Positions 46,791 through 57,744 are shown, counted from the first letter of the stretch. The stretch: 64,000 nucleotides of DNA from Kiritimatiellia bacterium (GCA_027493775.1 JAOSKE010000002.1:124001-188000); one strand, 5' to 3'. Numbers and translations: made by a program. The notes: generated by a model not told the origin, from the sequence alone.

Positions 46791-48029
46791 TCACTTCACA
46801 CTCGAAGCGGTTGAGAACACGGGCAGATATACCGCCATCACAAACATCAAAATCAAGCCTCCGAAAAACACGATAATCACCGGCTCCAACAACGCGGTGG
46901 CCGTCGCAATAGAGGCCTCCACCCTACTCTCATATGTTTCCGCAACTTTATCCAGAACGATCGGCAAACGGCCCGAGGTCTCGCCGATGCTGACCATTCG
47001 AACCAGCAATCGTGGAAATAGATCGCCCTGTCGCGCGAGCGCGGAGGCGATGTCCGAGCCGAGCATGATTTGCTCGCGCGCGACGAGAAGCCGCTCTTCG
47101 ATAATGCGGTTTCCAGCAACCGTCGCAGAAATTTCCAATGCCGATGTGATCGGTACGCCGCCGCGAACCATCATCGAAAGATATTTGCAGAAGCGCGCCA
47201 GGCAGATTTGCTGCACCACCGGCCCGATTGCCGGAGTGCGCAGCATCAGGCGATCCCAGTCCTTCCGCCCCCTCGGTGATCGCTTCCAGGCCATAAAACT
47301 GCCGATGGCAATCAGCAGAATCACCAGCTCCGCCACGGCGTGATTGAGCATGAACTTATTCAGCGCGAAAACCGTGACCGTCAGCGCGGGCAGCTTAGCG
47401 TCCCAGTCGTCAAAGATGTCCTGAAATTGTGGCAGGATGAAAACCGTCATGATGATGAGCACGAGGACAAAAAAACCGGCAACAAAGATCGGGTAGGCCA
47501 TGATGCTCTTGATCTTTCGGGCAAGCGCATCGCTCTTTTCCATCGTCGTCGCCATTTCCTCCAGCGTTTCCGCCATCGTTCCGGCCTCTTCCGCCGCGCG
47601 GATCAACGCAATGCAGACCCGTGGAAACACGGTGGGATGCTCCGCCAGGGCAAGTGAAAAGCTCGCCCCTTCATGGAGCCGGTCGCAGACCTGCTGCACG
47701 ATCTTGCGCAAACGCGCGTGCTCCAGGTCTTCAAGAATCGCCTCCAGCGCCTCGCGCAATGAAACACCCGCGTTAACAGAAACTGCAATCTGTCGAAACA
47801 GCGTGGTCAGGTCAGCCGTCTTAATTCGACCGCCGCGTGAACGAGCGCGTTTGGACACTGGCAGCGCCTTCTGTTGGTCGCGCCCGGCGCCCGTCTCCTC
47901 AATTCCCAGCAAAACGCCGTCGCTCATCCGCCGTATTTCCGCGAGCGCGTTTTGACGCGAGTCGGCAGTGATCGTGGAATCCACCACCGAACCTTCCGCT
48001 GTCTTTAATCTATAACGAAATGTCGGCAT
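46791..48029 (-). CDS. pilC: Type IV pilus inner-membrane platform protein PilC
   Basis: A 412-residue type II secretion F-family protein. The N-terminal domain has MPTFRYRLKTAEGSVVDSTI. Two repeated cytoplasmic helical domains are visible (TLFRQIAVSVNAGVSLREAL, and FCKYLSMMVRGGVPITSALE), each followed by membrane helices (FFVLVLIIMTVFILPQFQDI, and FFGGLILMFVMAVYLPVF). Length is typical. It is the platform that couples PilB and PilT to the pilus. The ATG is five bases after the pilB stop. Confidence 0.94.
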   Translation of the reverse strand: MPTFRYRLKTAEGSVVDSTITADSRQNALAEIRRMSDGVLLGIEETGAGRDQQKALPVSKRARSRGGRIKTADLTTLFRQIAVSVNAGVSLREALEAILEDLEHARLRKIVQQVCDRLHEGASFSLALAEHPTVFPRVCIALIRAAEEAGTMAETLEEMATTMEKSDALARKIKSIMAYPIFVAGFFVLVLIIMTVFILPQFQDIFDDWDAKLPALTVTVFALNKFMLNHAVAELVILLIAIGSFMAWKRSPRGRKDWDRLMLRTPAIGPVVQQICLARFCKYLSMMVRGGVPITSALEISATVAGNRIIEERLLVAREQIMLGSDIASALARQGDLFPRLLVRMVSIGETSGRLPIVLDKVAETYESRVEASIATATALLEPVIIVFFGGLILMFVMAVYLPVFSTASSVK

Positions 48030-48034
48030 GTGTT

Positions 48035-49784
48035 TCAGCTTTCCGCTGATTCCTCCGCCATGATGCGCAAATCAACGTCCGGCGCGGCGACCAGAACTTC
48101 ATCAATCGTGGTGATCCCTTCCTTCACCTTGCGCAGCCCGTTCATCAGCAGTGGCTCCATGCCCAGCTTGATTGCGCGCTCCCGCAACGTGACTGTTCCG
48201 GTTCCATCGAGAATCATTTCGCGGATGGGATCGCTGACTTCAAGAAACTCAAAAATTGCGGTGCGCCCGCGATACCCCGTGTTGAGGCATTTCGGACAGC
48301 CGCGCCCCTTCATGAACGTCCAGTCGTTCAGATCGGAATCGAACAGCCGCGCAAGCCGCTGCTCCTCCGCCGACGGCTCGACCTGCTCCTTGCAATGCGG
48401 ACACACCACGCGGACAAGGCGCTGCGAAATAACGAGCGAGAGTGTCGCCGCAATCAAATACGCCTCGACGCCGATGTCGCGCAGACGCCAGAACGCCGAG
48501 GGCGAGTCGTTCGTGTGCAGGGTGCTCAACACAAGGTGCCCAGTGAGCGCGGCGCGCATCGCAATCTGCGCCGTCTCGCTGTCGCGGATTTCGCCGATCA
48601 TCACGATGTCGGGGTCCTGTCGCAAAATTGCACGGAGCGCAGTGGCAAAGTCCAAACCGATAGTTGACCGGACCGCCATTTGATTAATTCCGTGCACGAG
48701 ATATTCCACGGGATCTTCCACCGTCTGGATGTTCACATCCGGCGAGCGCAAATAGCTCAGCGCACTGTAGAGCGTGGATGTTTTGCCGCTGCCGGTCGGG
48801 CCGGTCAGCAGGATGATACCGTGCGGCTGTTTCAAAATATGCTCAAACCGCGCCTGCATGCGCGGGTCAAAACCCACGTCCTTCAAATCTACCAGCAGTG
48901 AGTCGCGGTCGAGAATACGCAACACCATCTTCTCGCCATGCACGCAAGGCAGAGAAGAGACACGCACGTCAATGATACGGCCATGCACGGAATACTTGAA
49001 ACGGCCATCGAGCGGCAGCCGCCGCTCTGCAATATCCATATTGGAAAGAATTTTGATGCGCGTCACCACGCCGGAATAAAGGGCTTTCGGCGGCGGCGTG
49101 ACCTCGCGCAGCGATCCATCCACACGCAGGCGAACGTGGATTTCTTTTTTCGTGCGGCTCAAAGTGAATGTCGCTCGCCCGATCCCGTACCGCCTGCAAC
49201 AGAAGCAGGTTGACGAATCGGACCACTGGCGCGTCATTCGCCAGCACCCGCAACTGGTCGTCACCGCTTTCTGTTTTTTCCTCAATCCCCGTTACAACAT
49301 CATCCGCCCCCGCGCTCACAATTTCGCGGAGATTCCGCTCAATGTGGGCCTCTTCCGTGTAGGAACGGTCAATGACGCCAATGATCCGCTTCTCCGTGCT
49401 CACGGCCTTGATGACATCCAGCGCGGTCAGCGAGCGAATCGTGTCCAGCGCGTACAAATCAAGCGGGTCTTTCATCACCAGCGTGACCACGCCACTTCCG
49501 TCGCGCCGCAGCGCAATCACGCAATAACGGCGCGCCACCGCCTCGGGAATCAGCTTCACCTCTTCTTTTTCAAGGCGCATATCATCGTCCAATTCCTTGA
49601 ACGGAATGTCCAACTGCGCGGCCAGTGCGCGGGCAATGTCGTCCTCATTGACATAGCCCATTTCGAGCAGCGCATGACCGAGCGGACGCCCGGCAGCGAG
49701 CGGCGCTTTCAACGCGGCTGACAGTTGATCCGCCGTGAGCTTGCCGCTCTCCACAAGGATATCACCTAGGCGCCTGGGGTTCAC
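48035..49784 (-). CDS. pilB: Type IV pilus extension ATPase PilB (apparent frameshift)
   Basis: About 580 residues when repaired, with an N-terminal MshE/GspE-like domain (RLGDILVESGKLTADQLSAA) and a C-terminal AAA+ motor. Walker A is LLTGPTGSGKTSTLYSAL, the Asp box IQTVEDPVEY, Walker B DPDIVMIGEIRDSETAQIAM, and the His box LSTLHTNDSPSAFWRLRDIG. A zinc motif CPHC...CPKC follows. The break at 49145-49150 (six T on the plus strand, i.e. A; five would fit) restores HFEPHEKEIHVRLRVDGSL. I use the GTG at 49784, which overlaps the pilT stop; an in-frame GTG two codons earlier is the alternative. Confidence 0.9.
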
Positions 49785-50869
49785 ACCCACCCCGCTTTCT
49801 TCGGAGCCGAAAAGTGCTCCAGCATACGGACAAGTTCCTTGGGACGCGGCGAGCGTCCGACGGCCGTCTCCTGATCAATGCGACCCGAAAGCACCAGCTC
49901 CTTGAGCGAGTCGTTCATGGTCACCATCTGCTGGGCGCGGCCGGTCTGGATGACGGCGTAAATCTGCTGCAACTGCATTTCGCGAATCAGATTCCGGATG
50001 GCGAGGTTCACGTTCATGACCTCGTAGGCAAGGTGCCGACGCGCTTTGTCAGTGGACACAATCAGCATTTGTGAGATGACCGCCGAAAGCACCATCGAAA
50101 GCTGGGTATAAACCTGTTGCTGCTGTTCGGGCGGAAAAACGTCCACGATTCGGTTGATCGCGTGGGTGGTGTCCTGTGTGTGCAGCGTGGCGACGATCAA
50201 ATGGCCGGTTTCAGCAAGCGTGAGCGCAAGCTGCATCGTTTCTATGTCGCGCATTTCACCGATCATGATGATATCCGGCGACTGACGGAACACATCGCGC
50301 AACGCATCGGCAAACGTTGGCGCATCTTGCCCGATCTCGCGCTGCTCAATCACACTCTTGTCGTGCGTGTGTATGAACTCAATCGGGTCTTCAATGCAGA
50401 CAATGTGTGCGCCTTTTGCGTGGTTCACATAGTCAAGCATCGCGGCGATGGTTGTGGACTTGCCGCTCCCTGCCGGGCCGGTGACGAGAATCAAACCGTG
50501 CGGACGCATAATTATTTCGCGCGCAATTTCAGGAACACCCAACTCTTCGAACGGCGGGATTCGCGAAGAAATCAGTCGCGCTACCAACCCCAGCGAGTCC
50601 TGTTACTAGAACAGATTAAAACGGAAACGCGGAAGGCCGGGGAACGAACGCGACAGATCAAGACTTCGCCGTTCCTCCAGCCGCTTCATCTGGGCTTCGG
50701 TCAAAAACGACGAAATCAGGCGACGCGTATCCTCCGCCGTCAGCGCCGCGCAATCCATCGGCTGCAAACTGCCCAACACGCGGTACTGCGGTGGAGTCCC
50801 CACCGTCAAAATTATGTCTGAAGCGCCCCTTCGCTCCATCTCCGCCAAGAGATATTCAATAGTCAACAT
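49781..50869 (-). CDS. pilT: Twitching-motility ATPase PilT/PilU-like, with two adjacent in-frame stop codons
   Basis: From the ATG at 50869 (MLTIEYLLAEMERRGASDII, with GAGGGA before) the frame reads SFPGLPRFRFNLF and then TAG TAA (50603-50608), then continues in the same frame as QDSLGLVARLISSRIPPFEE. Family members read through here (RFRxNxFxQ...), so the stops are inside the conserved domain. The rest is intact: Walker A LILVTGPAGSGKSTTI, Walker B DIIMIGEMRDIETMQLALTL, and the His box VATLHTQDTTHAINRIV. Unlike the indels seen elsewhere, this is not a length change in a homopolymer. It may be a true nonsense lesion removing retraction, or a local sequence error. Confidence 0.82.
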
Positions 50870-51226
50870 TCCCTCACCCGTCTTGATATACGCACCTGCG
50901 TCGCCTAAGGGAGCAGAATGCGTGCCATTAGCAATAACCTGCAAAAAACGCCTTTCCTGCTGGAATATTAGGCCAAATGCCCAAGGGGAGCGGCCGTTAA
51001 TGTACAAACAAGAACAGCGTTGCGCAAAAATGAACACGGGATTGTGGACAAAAGCGCATCAAAAGACCATTGCCCGCCCTTCCGCCTCGTCAGCAGGCGG
51101 TAACCTCTACGATTTCAGGGGCAGCGTAGATTCCTGTGCGGACAAGCGCACATTTTAGGAAGGTGGCGAGTTTTCGCACTTTTGAGTCTGCTATCTAAAA
51201 TTCGACTACCGATTCTCGCAGGGCGG
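50870..51226. other. 357-bp gap upstream of pilT; no gene seen
   Basis: No ORF of interest or RNA gene is recognised. It separates pilT from tamB, both leftward, and should hold the pilus promoter. A small hairpin TGTGCG-GACAAG-CGCACA at 51135-51152 followed by TTTT is present on the plus strand; on the coding strand it has no T tail. No confident -35/-10 pair was found. Confidence 0.5.
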
Positions 51227-53851
51227 TTAATAATCGTGCCGCCATTTTAGTCCGATACCTTCACGAATGCGGGGGCTGGATTCTGTAGTCAGCACCAGCG
51301 AAGGCGTGAGATCCACTTCGATCGTGATTAAATCCGCCGCGCCCCCAAGCCCCTTTTCACCCGCAACGTAGATATTGCTTCCGACATATTTCCCCACGCT
51401 GATCGCGGAGATGCCTTCATCCGCGTCGCTCTGAACCAGCTCCAATTGATCAATACGAAGCGCCGACTGGCCGCGCTCCAATACGTCAATGGTGCTCCCG
51501 CGCCCGCGCAACACGTTCAGTCCGTGTGCGAGCCGTACGGCCTGCAAGGGGCTGATGGAGTCGGTGGAACGACTGAAGAGAAGGCGCGAAAGAATTTCGT
51601 CGGGTGGATAGGCGGGGTCGGATTCCAAGCTAAGCGCTGGCGCGTCTATCGGCCCGTTCGCGTAAAGCCACGCGCGCATCTCCCCCACCCGACTCGACGC
51701 GATGATATCCAGGAGTGGAATCGGCGGCCATTGCCCGTCGAAAAGCAGCGCCGCGCGGTCGAGCAAAAAGCGACGACCCATAAAAAGGAAATAGCCGCGC
51801 TCTACAGAAACGTCGCCAACAATCCGCGGCGCGTCGGCGCGACCGCTCATTTTCAAATCCGTTTGCCAAGTAGATTCCAAACCGCGCCCGGAAACGTGAA
51901 TCTCTCGCCCGTGCAGAGCAAGATTTAGTGACACGGTCTTCAACCAACTGGATGTGGAAACGACGGTTGGCGCTTCCTCTTGTTTCTGGGCCAGAGGCAA
52001 TGTTGGAATCGAAGGCGGCGACGGACGAAGGAGAATCTCCGCGTCCACAAGCGCAATATTTCCGGTGACAGAAAGCCCCGAGAGCGGGCCGGAGACAGAG
52101 ACTGTGCCATCAAAGCGGGTGCGTTTATCCGGCTGCCGCCAGAGCGCGGCACGGTTCAACGTGAGTTTTGCTTCCAACGGAAACCCCTTGCCCGACTCGA
52201 AGCGAAATGCGCCATCGAGCGAAAGGCGACCGCCTTCGCCATCCTCTGCAGCGGCTTCACGAATGAGGAGTTGATCTTGATCACCCTCGATAACAACGCG
52301 GATATTGTTGAGCACAACGCCGCTCTCCGGATATTCCGCGCGACCATCGAGCATCTCAATTTTTCCGCGCAGCTCCGGCTTGCTCCACGTCCCGGCGACC
52401 TGAACATTGCCGTGGAGATTTCCTTCAACCGTCGCGCCGCGCAAATCAGCATAGGCCCCGGCCTCGTTGAGATTAACCGCGAATTGAAGATGTGCGGACA
52501 CCGTCCCATCTGGGTCCGGACCCATCGGACGACCATCCAGCGAAAGGCGGATGGGCAATTCCGCGTCTAACGTGAACGGCGATTCCGTCCATCCCGCCCA
52601 TGTCGCATTCACACGCAACAGATCGGACGACGCCACGCCGGAAATATGAAACTGCGCCGGGTGTAATCGAAAATCGGTCTCAAGGCGCGGTCGCACATCG
52701 TTGCCTTCGACCTCAAACTCCCAGGTGGGATTTGTGCGCGAGCCAGCAACTCGCGCAGCAACGCGAGCGCGACCGGATATCACGCGATTCGAAATCAGCG
52801 TGTCCGTCAATGTGAGCGATGGCGCGTCGAAAGTAGCCGCGATCTCCGTCGCAGAAAGTCTCCCGGTGCTGGTGAAGGCAAGATGCGCCCACTCCATCGC
52901 TGGCACAGCCCACTCTATCGCGTCTGGAGTGCGCGTCACGACAAGCGGCGCGCGTACTTGCCACTTGCCCTCGCGCCACATTCCATTCGCTTCGGAAACT
53001 TGAACGGACAACACGTCGCCACGCAACAGTCCTTCTCCACTGCCGCTCGCAAGCGAGATGCCGTACGCCTCCGCATCACGCACCGTAAAAGTAAATTTGG
53101 CCTGTACCTCATCGGCCCACTCCAGTGAGCCGTGCGCGTTGCCATTGCCGAGCTGTTCTAGTCCAAACAAGCGCGTGAGGAGTGGGGCATTTGTGAACGT
53201 AGCGCTCAGTTGCATCGTGCGCGTCGGTTTCAAAGTTCCACTGCCGACAACATCCAAACCATCGGACGAAGCGCGACGGAGTTCAAAGGTTGTTCCGGTT
53301 TCTGTTTCGCGGGCGCTGCCGATCACAAGCGCTTCTTGGCCCTGCCATGTCACAGCAGCGCTTGCCGCAGCGATCCAGCCGTTGGTCTCAACTCGAAACG
53401 CGCCGATGAGTCGGAAAGGAAGTGGCGTGCCGTCCAATTCGACTGGAAGCTCCACTCGCCCGACTTCAATGTTCTGAATCCAAAAGCGTGGAATGGTGGT
53501 CTTTCCGCCCTCTTCCTCAAATTCCGGCCAATGGTGGACATCCACTGTTGCAGCAGAAACAACACGCGCAATCGGCGCGCCTGCAATCAACGAGCGCAGA
53601 CTTGCAGACCATGTCACCCCTTTCGCGGTCAACCAAACGCCTGAGGGGTCGCGCAATTCAACACGGTTCAGATGACCGTTCAGGGGAAGCGGTCCGCTCA
53701 ATCCTTCGATGCGCACGTTCTCCGGCAACTTTTTCTGAAGCCACTGTTCCAATTTTGCCTGACCACGAGCGCTGCGCAGCAACCAAGCGCCGCAAAGCAC
53801 GCCTCCGGCGACGAGCAACAGCAGGATGAGGATAGTTAAAAACTTCTTCAT
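51227..53851 (-). CDS. tamB: Translocation and assembly module protein TamB
   Basis: An 874-residue protein with one N-terminal membrane helix (FLTILILLLLVAGGVLCGAW) and a long beta-rich body of the AsmA-like/TamB kind. The conserved C-terminal DUF490 domain has ISVGKYVGSNIYVAGEKGLG, then ITIEVDLTPSLVLTTESSPR and the terminal LKWRHDY. It spans the periplasm, working with TamA in outer-membrane protein insertion or lipid transport. It is shorter than E. coli TamB (about 1260). The start overlaps the tamA stop by one base (TGATG). Confidence 0.88.
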   Translation of the reverse strand: MKKFLTILILLLLVAGGVLCGAWLLRSARGQAKLEQWLQKKLPENVRIEGLSGPLPLNGHLNRVELRDPSGVWLTAKGVTWSASLRSLIAGAPIARVVSAATVDVHHWPEFEEEGGKTTIPRFWIQNIEVGRVELPVELDGTPLPFRLIGAFRVETNGWIAAASAAVTWQGQEALVIGSARETETGTTFELRRASSDGLDVVGSGTLKPTRTMQLSATFTNAPLLTRLFGLEQLGNGNAHGSLEWADEVQAKFTFTVRDAEAYGISLASGSGEGLLRGDVLSVQVSEANGMWREGKWQVRAPLVVTRTPDAIEWAVPAMEWAHLAFTSTGRLSATEIAATFDAPSLTLTDTLISNRVISGRARVAARVAGSRTNPTWEFEVEGNDVRPRLETDFRLHPAQFHISGVASSDLLRVNATWAGWTESPFTLDAELPIRLSLDGRPMGPDPDGTVSAHLQFAVNLNEAGAYADLRGATVEGNLHGNVQVAGTWSKPELRGKIEMLDGRAEYPESGVVLNNIRVVIEGDQDQLLIREAAAEDGEGGRLSLDGAFRFESGKGFPLEAKLTLNRAALWRQPDKRTRFDGTVSVSGPLSGLSVTGNIALVDAEILLRPSPPSIPTLPLAQKQEEAPTVVSTSSWLKTVSLNLALHGREIHVSGRGLESTWQTDLKMSGRADAPRIVGDVSVERGYFLFMGRRFLLDRAALLFDGQWPPIPLLDIIASSRVGEMRAWLYANGPIDAPALSLESDPAYPPDEILSRLLFSRSTDSISPLQAVRLAHGLNVLRGRGSTIDVLERGQSALRIDQLELVQSDADEGISAISVGKYVGSNIYVAGEKGLGGAADLITIEVDLTPSLVLTTESSPRIREGIGLKWRHDY

Positions 53852-55642
53852 CAGAATGACTGCCCCAAACTCAAATAAAATTGATAGCGCTTATCAATGT
53901 CGTCGCGACGATCTAGGGGAATACCCACATCCGCCCGCAGCGGGCCGACCGGCGTAAAATAGCGCAGCCCGACTCCGGTACCCCATCGAATTTTTTCGCT
54001 AAAATCGGGCATCGGTGTTTCGGAATGCAGTTCCGCCATCGAGAAAAAATACAAAACCAAAATTCCCCATCACTTGAGCGCGCAACTCGCCCGATGCTTC
54101 AAATAGAGAGCGGCCGCCGAGCGGATCGCCATCCTGCAGCGGTCCAATTTTTTGATACGCGTAGCCGCGGACAGAGCTTCCACCACCCGCATAAAATCGT
54201 TCATCCGCTGGAACGGCGCGACTGCTTTCACCCGAAATGCCCCCGGCGGTGACGCGACCGGCAAGCAACCAGGTGCGGTCATGATTTAGGCGCTGATATT
54301 TATTTAAGGTAACGGAACTCTTCAGAAACGCTCTGTCTTTGCGCTCCAGATCGTAGAACGGCTCAGCGTGGGCAAAGACGCGATGACCGCGACGCGGATC
54401 GAGTGGATCCCGGCTGGTATTCCAGTCGAGTTCGAACGGCAGAGTGAGGAATACATAGTTTTTGTCCTCGTCGAACTGGCCGACGTCGCTCAACTGGAAT
54501 CCGACACCACCGCGCAGCCAGAATATCTGTCGCCACTCACGCTCCAGTTGCGCGAGGGTTTTTACACTTTTGCTGTCATACGCCTCCAAATGTTCATCCG
54601 CCACGCGGGCGTTGAGAAGCAGCCGTTGGCGCGGTTCTCCGAATTGCGGAACGGTGAACCGACTTTCAAACGCGTTGACCGACTCGCCGACATCCAGTGT
54701 TAGGTGAAGTCGCTCAGCGTGCGTAAAAAGGTTGCGATGCTCCCACTCCAACCGCGTGCCATAGCCTTCGTCCGTCGTGTACTTCACGCCAGCGGCAACC
54801 GTGCGAGGCCGCCGTTCGCGCAGCGTCAGCGAGAGCGGAAGTCGCCCTTCATCATCTACTTCTTCGGCGGTCGTCAGGTTGACCGCAGAGAACAAGCCCA
54901 ATCGGATCAGCCGCGTTCGCGTCTCCGTCAGCTGCGCGGGATTGAAGGGTTTGCCTTCCGGCAGCTCCAGCTCGTTTTGGACAAAGCGCTCCTTCACACT
55001 GACGAGGCCAGTGATACTCGTCTTCCCCCACAGCGCCTTCGGACCGGGATCGAGTTTCAATTCGACATTCAACACGCGCCGCTCGTGGTCGGGCGTATAG
55101 ATGCGGCGCGTCCACTGTGGAAACGGATAGCCCAGCGAGCGCACATAGGCGAGACACTCTTCTTCAGCCGCCAACAACGGCGCGGCGGCGGCCGCGCGGC
55201 CGGGCTTCCAACCGAAATGCCGCAGCGCAGGCATCTCGATGGCGCTGGCCTGCACAACCACCGCGCCAAGCCGGTATCGCGGGCCGGGGTTGAGATGGAA
55301 CACGACGCGACGCGGCGCGGATGTGACCAGCTCCACAGCAGGTTGCGCGGCATAATATCCTGCGGACTGAAGTACGGTCATGATTGCGGGCAGGTCCCGA
55401 TCTGCACGGCGGCGCAAAAGAGTTTCTGTCGGCGGCGGATAGTTGCGCAGCGCATAACTATCGCTGCCCTGCTCCAGCAGCGAGCGCATTCCCCATTGAG
55501 GAACGTTGCGAAAGCGCACCTCATAAACGGAGGCTCCGTTCGCAAATGCGACGGAGGCCCAGGCGATAAGAAACAGACATAGCGGCCATTTCCGCCTTGT
55601 CAGCCGCGCTGTTCGCGCCCATTTTCGTAACTGCATATCCAT
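53851..55642 (-). CDS. tamA: TamA/BamA-family outer-membrane assembly protein (apparent frameshift)
   Basis: About 597 residues after repair. A signal peptide (CLFLIAWASVAFA) precedes POTRA domains (YEVRFRNVPQWGMRSLLEQG, then YRLGAVVVQASAIEMPALRH, then GKTSITGLVSVKERFVQNEL) and a 16-strand barrel with the Omp85 motif ERFYAGGGSSVRGYAYQKIG. The break at 54001-54004 (four A, which is TTTT on the coding strand; three would fit) joins AFRNTDARFSEKIRWGTGVG, after which the protein ends YQFYLSLGQSF. The terminal Phe fits a barrel. The gene is divergent from dctP with only 14 bp between starts. Confidence 0.9.
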
Positions 55643-55656
55643 TTGAGGAGGCCAGT

Positions 55657-56763
55657 ATGAAGCGACGCGCGTTTATTCAAAAGGCAATACCTGCGGTTCT
55701 TGCAACAGGATTTCTCGCCAGTTGCAGAAAAGAAGAGAGCGGAGCGCCCGCAATCGTCACCCAGCCTCACATCGAATGGCGCCTCGCGTCGAGCTTCCCC
55801 CGCAGTTTGGACACGCTCTACGGCGCTGCCGAGGTTTTCTGCAAACGTCTCGCCGAAATGACCGAAAATCGTTTTCGAATTCGCCCCTACCCTGCGGGCG
55901 AACTCGTCCCCGGTCTGCAAGTCCTGGACGCAGTGCAACAAGGTACCGTCCACGTCGGCCAGACCGCAGGATACTACTACACCGGCAAACACCCTGCCCT
56001 CGCGTTTGAAACGACGGTTCCGTTCGGACTGACCATGCGCCAGCAAATCGCATGGCTCACGCAGGCGGGCGGACTTGGACTCATCGGCGAAGTGCTTTCC
56101 GACTTCAACATCATCCCCTTCTATGCCGGTGGCACCGGCGCACAAATGGGCGGCTGGTTTCGGCGTGAGGTGAACGACCTAAAAACGCTCAAGGGTCTAA
56201 AGATGCGAATCCCCGCGCTCGGAGGCGAAATTATGAGCCAGATGGGCGTGAACGTTCAATTGCTCGCCGGCTCCGACGTGTACATGGCGCTCGAACGCGA
56301 CGCGATTGACGCAACAGAGTGGGTCGGTCCATACGACGACGAAAAACTTGGTTTCTACAAAGTCGCCAAAAACTACTACTACCCCGGTTGGTGGGAGCCC
56401 GGCGCATCGCTCTCGCTTTATGTAAATCAAAAAGCCTGGCAGCAATTGCCCTCCTCGTATCAGGCGGCATTCAATGCCGCGAACGCGGAAGCGGCGCTCT
56501 ACATGCTTTCGAAATACGACGAGCAGAATCCGGCGGCGCTCACGCGCTTGCTCGCACACGGCGTGAACCTGCGCCGCTTCCCGGACGATCTCATGGCAGA
56601 AGCAGAGCGCCACGCCGTCGCAATCATGGAAGAACGCGCGGCGAAAGAGGCGAGCTATGCGAAGGTCTATGCGCAATGGAAAAAATTCCGCGCAGAATCC
56701 TTCCAGTGGTTCGACATTGCCGAACAGTCCTACCAAGCCTTCGCTTTCAGACAGCGCTCGTAG
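55657..56763 (+). CDS. TRAP transporter substrate-binding protein DctP, predicted Tat lipoprotein
   Basis: A 368-residue DctP-family protein. The ATG at 55657 has GAGGAGG upstream. The signal MKRRAFIQKAIPAVLATGFL has a twin-arginine pattern (RRAFIQK) and then a lipobox (LASC), so Tat export followed by lipidation is predicted. The binding domain has IEWRLASSFPRSLDTLYGAA, YPAGELVPGLQVLDAVQQGT, and MRIPALGGEIMSQMG with the conserved Arg that binds the ligand carboxylate. The substrate is a carboxylate but its identity is not readable. Permease genes lie at 59.6-61.5 kb on the other strand. Confidence 0.9.
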   Translation: MKRRAFIQKAIPAVLATGFLASCRKEESGAPAIVTQPHIEWRLASSFPRSLDTLYGAAEVFCKRLAEMTENRFRIRPYPAGELVPGLQVLDAVQQGTVHVGQTAGYYYTGKHPALAFETTVPFGLTMRQQIAWLTQAGGLGLIGEVLSDFNIIPFYAGGTGAQMGGWFRREVNDLKTLKGLKMRIPALGGEIMSQMGVNVQLLAGSDVYMALERDAIDATEWVGPYDDEKLGFYKVAKNYYYPGWWEPGASLSLYVNQKAWQQLPSSYQAAFNAANAEAALYMLSKYDEQNPAALTRLLAHGVNLRRFPDDLMAEAERHAVAIMEERAAKEASYAKVYAQWKKFRAESFQWFDIAEQSYQAFAFRQRS

Positions 56764-56876
56764 CAAGCGTTGCTTGTCCTGACTGAAACGTGTATAGCTT
56801 AAACAGCACGGGCCATCGCTCAAGGGCCTGAACACCCAGCTTATCCGGGCATAGCTTGTTGCAAGGAGTAAGAACG

Positions 56877-57710
56877 ATGAAAATGGTACAAGGAATAGCT
56901 ATCGTTGTTCTTGTACTTGTCTCGTTACAAAATGGGGCGGAAGGGCAACAAATTACAGCGTTTGCCAATGGGGCGCTGACGTTTGATTCGGTTTCGAATG
57001 GGCAGTATAGAATCGAATGGGCGTCGTCCCTAACGGACACAAACTGGCGGTCAGACAATCCATTTGCACTCGTCGTTGCAGAGAAGGAAAGCACAACGGT
57101 ACCCATCCCGATTTACTTCAGGGTTAACTGGCTCAACCCCTCACCATACAGCATAACAGGCTTCGTTCGATACGGAGGTTCACCGCTTTCCGACGTCTCG
57201 GAGACCATTACGATCCAAGGAGAGTCCACGGGAAGCACGATCCAGACCGCTCCAGATCAAACGAGCGGAGCCTATAACGCCTACCCTCTTTCAAATGATA
57301 CACACCATCTATCACTGACGGTTGACGGTTATTTTGAATACAACGCCACTCTCCTTGTGGAGAACGACAACGTGACTCATCATATTGATCTAGAAAAGCC
57401 AATCTCTCCCATACAACCAGCCGACGGATACACGACGTCAGATAGAGACATCCTCCTTGAGTGGGAAGTCCCTCCAGAAGCAAATCATTCTGAGATCACA
57501 TACCAACGGACCGATCTGCAATTTCCCCATCCGATCCATATTATCTGGGCGTGGAACACCAACACCTGCCTATTACAGGATCTGGAACCCGGAGAATATC
57601 AGTGGGCGGTATCCGTGAACCTCTCTCGTTCACTCACTGAGCCATTTACAGTTGAGCAGATACCTTTAGGAAAGTTCACCACTTCGCAATCTTTCACTAT
57701 TCTTGAATAA
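56877..57710 (+). CDS. Secreted protein of unknown function
   Basis: A 277-residue protein from the ATG at 56877 (AAGGAG before it) with a signal peptide (VQGIAIVVLVLVSLQNGAEG). Beta-sandwich domains seem likely: ITGFVRYGGSPLSDVSETIT recalls carboxypeptidase-regulatory-like repeats, and YFRVNWLNPSPYS a leading beta domain. The final part resembles a fibronectin-III-like fold (ILLEWEVPPEANHSEITYQR). The base composition is visibly lower in GC than neighbours, and codon use differs, so it may be recent foreign DNA. No function is proposed. Confidence 0.65.
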   Translation: MKMVQGIAIVVLVLVSLQNGAEGQQITAFANGALTFDSVSNGQYRIEWASSLTDTNWRSDNPFALVVAEKESTTVPIPIYFRVNWLNPSPYSITGFVRYGGSPLSDVSETITIQGESTGSTIQTAPDQTSGAYNAYPLSNDTHHLSLTVDGYFEYNATLLVENDNVTHHIDLEKPISPIQPADGYTTSDRDILLEWEVPPEANHSEITYQRTDLQFPHPIHIIWAWNTNTCLLQDLEPGEYQWAVSVNLSRSLTEPFTVEQIPLGKFTTSQSFTILE

Positions 57711-57744
57711 AGCGAAAAAATGCAGAACCACCCATCATGATCCA

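Noticed and set aside
50603..50608. Stop codon reassignment or selenocysteine/pyrrolysine in pilT
   Set aside because: TAG, TAA and TGA all end other genes in the window normally, and two different adjacent stops cannot be explained by one recoded amino acid.
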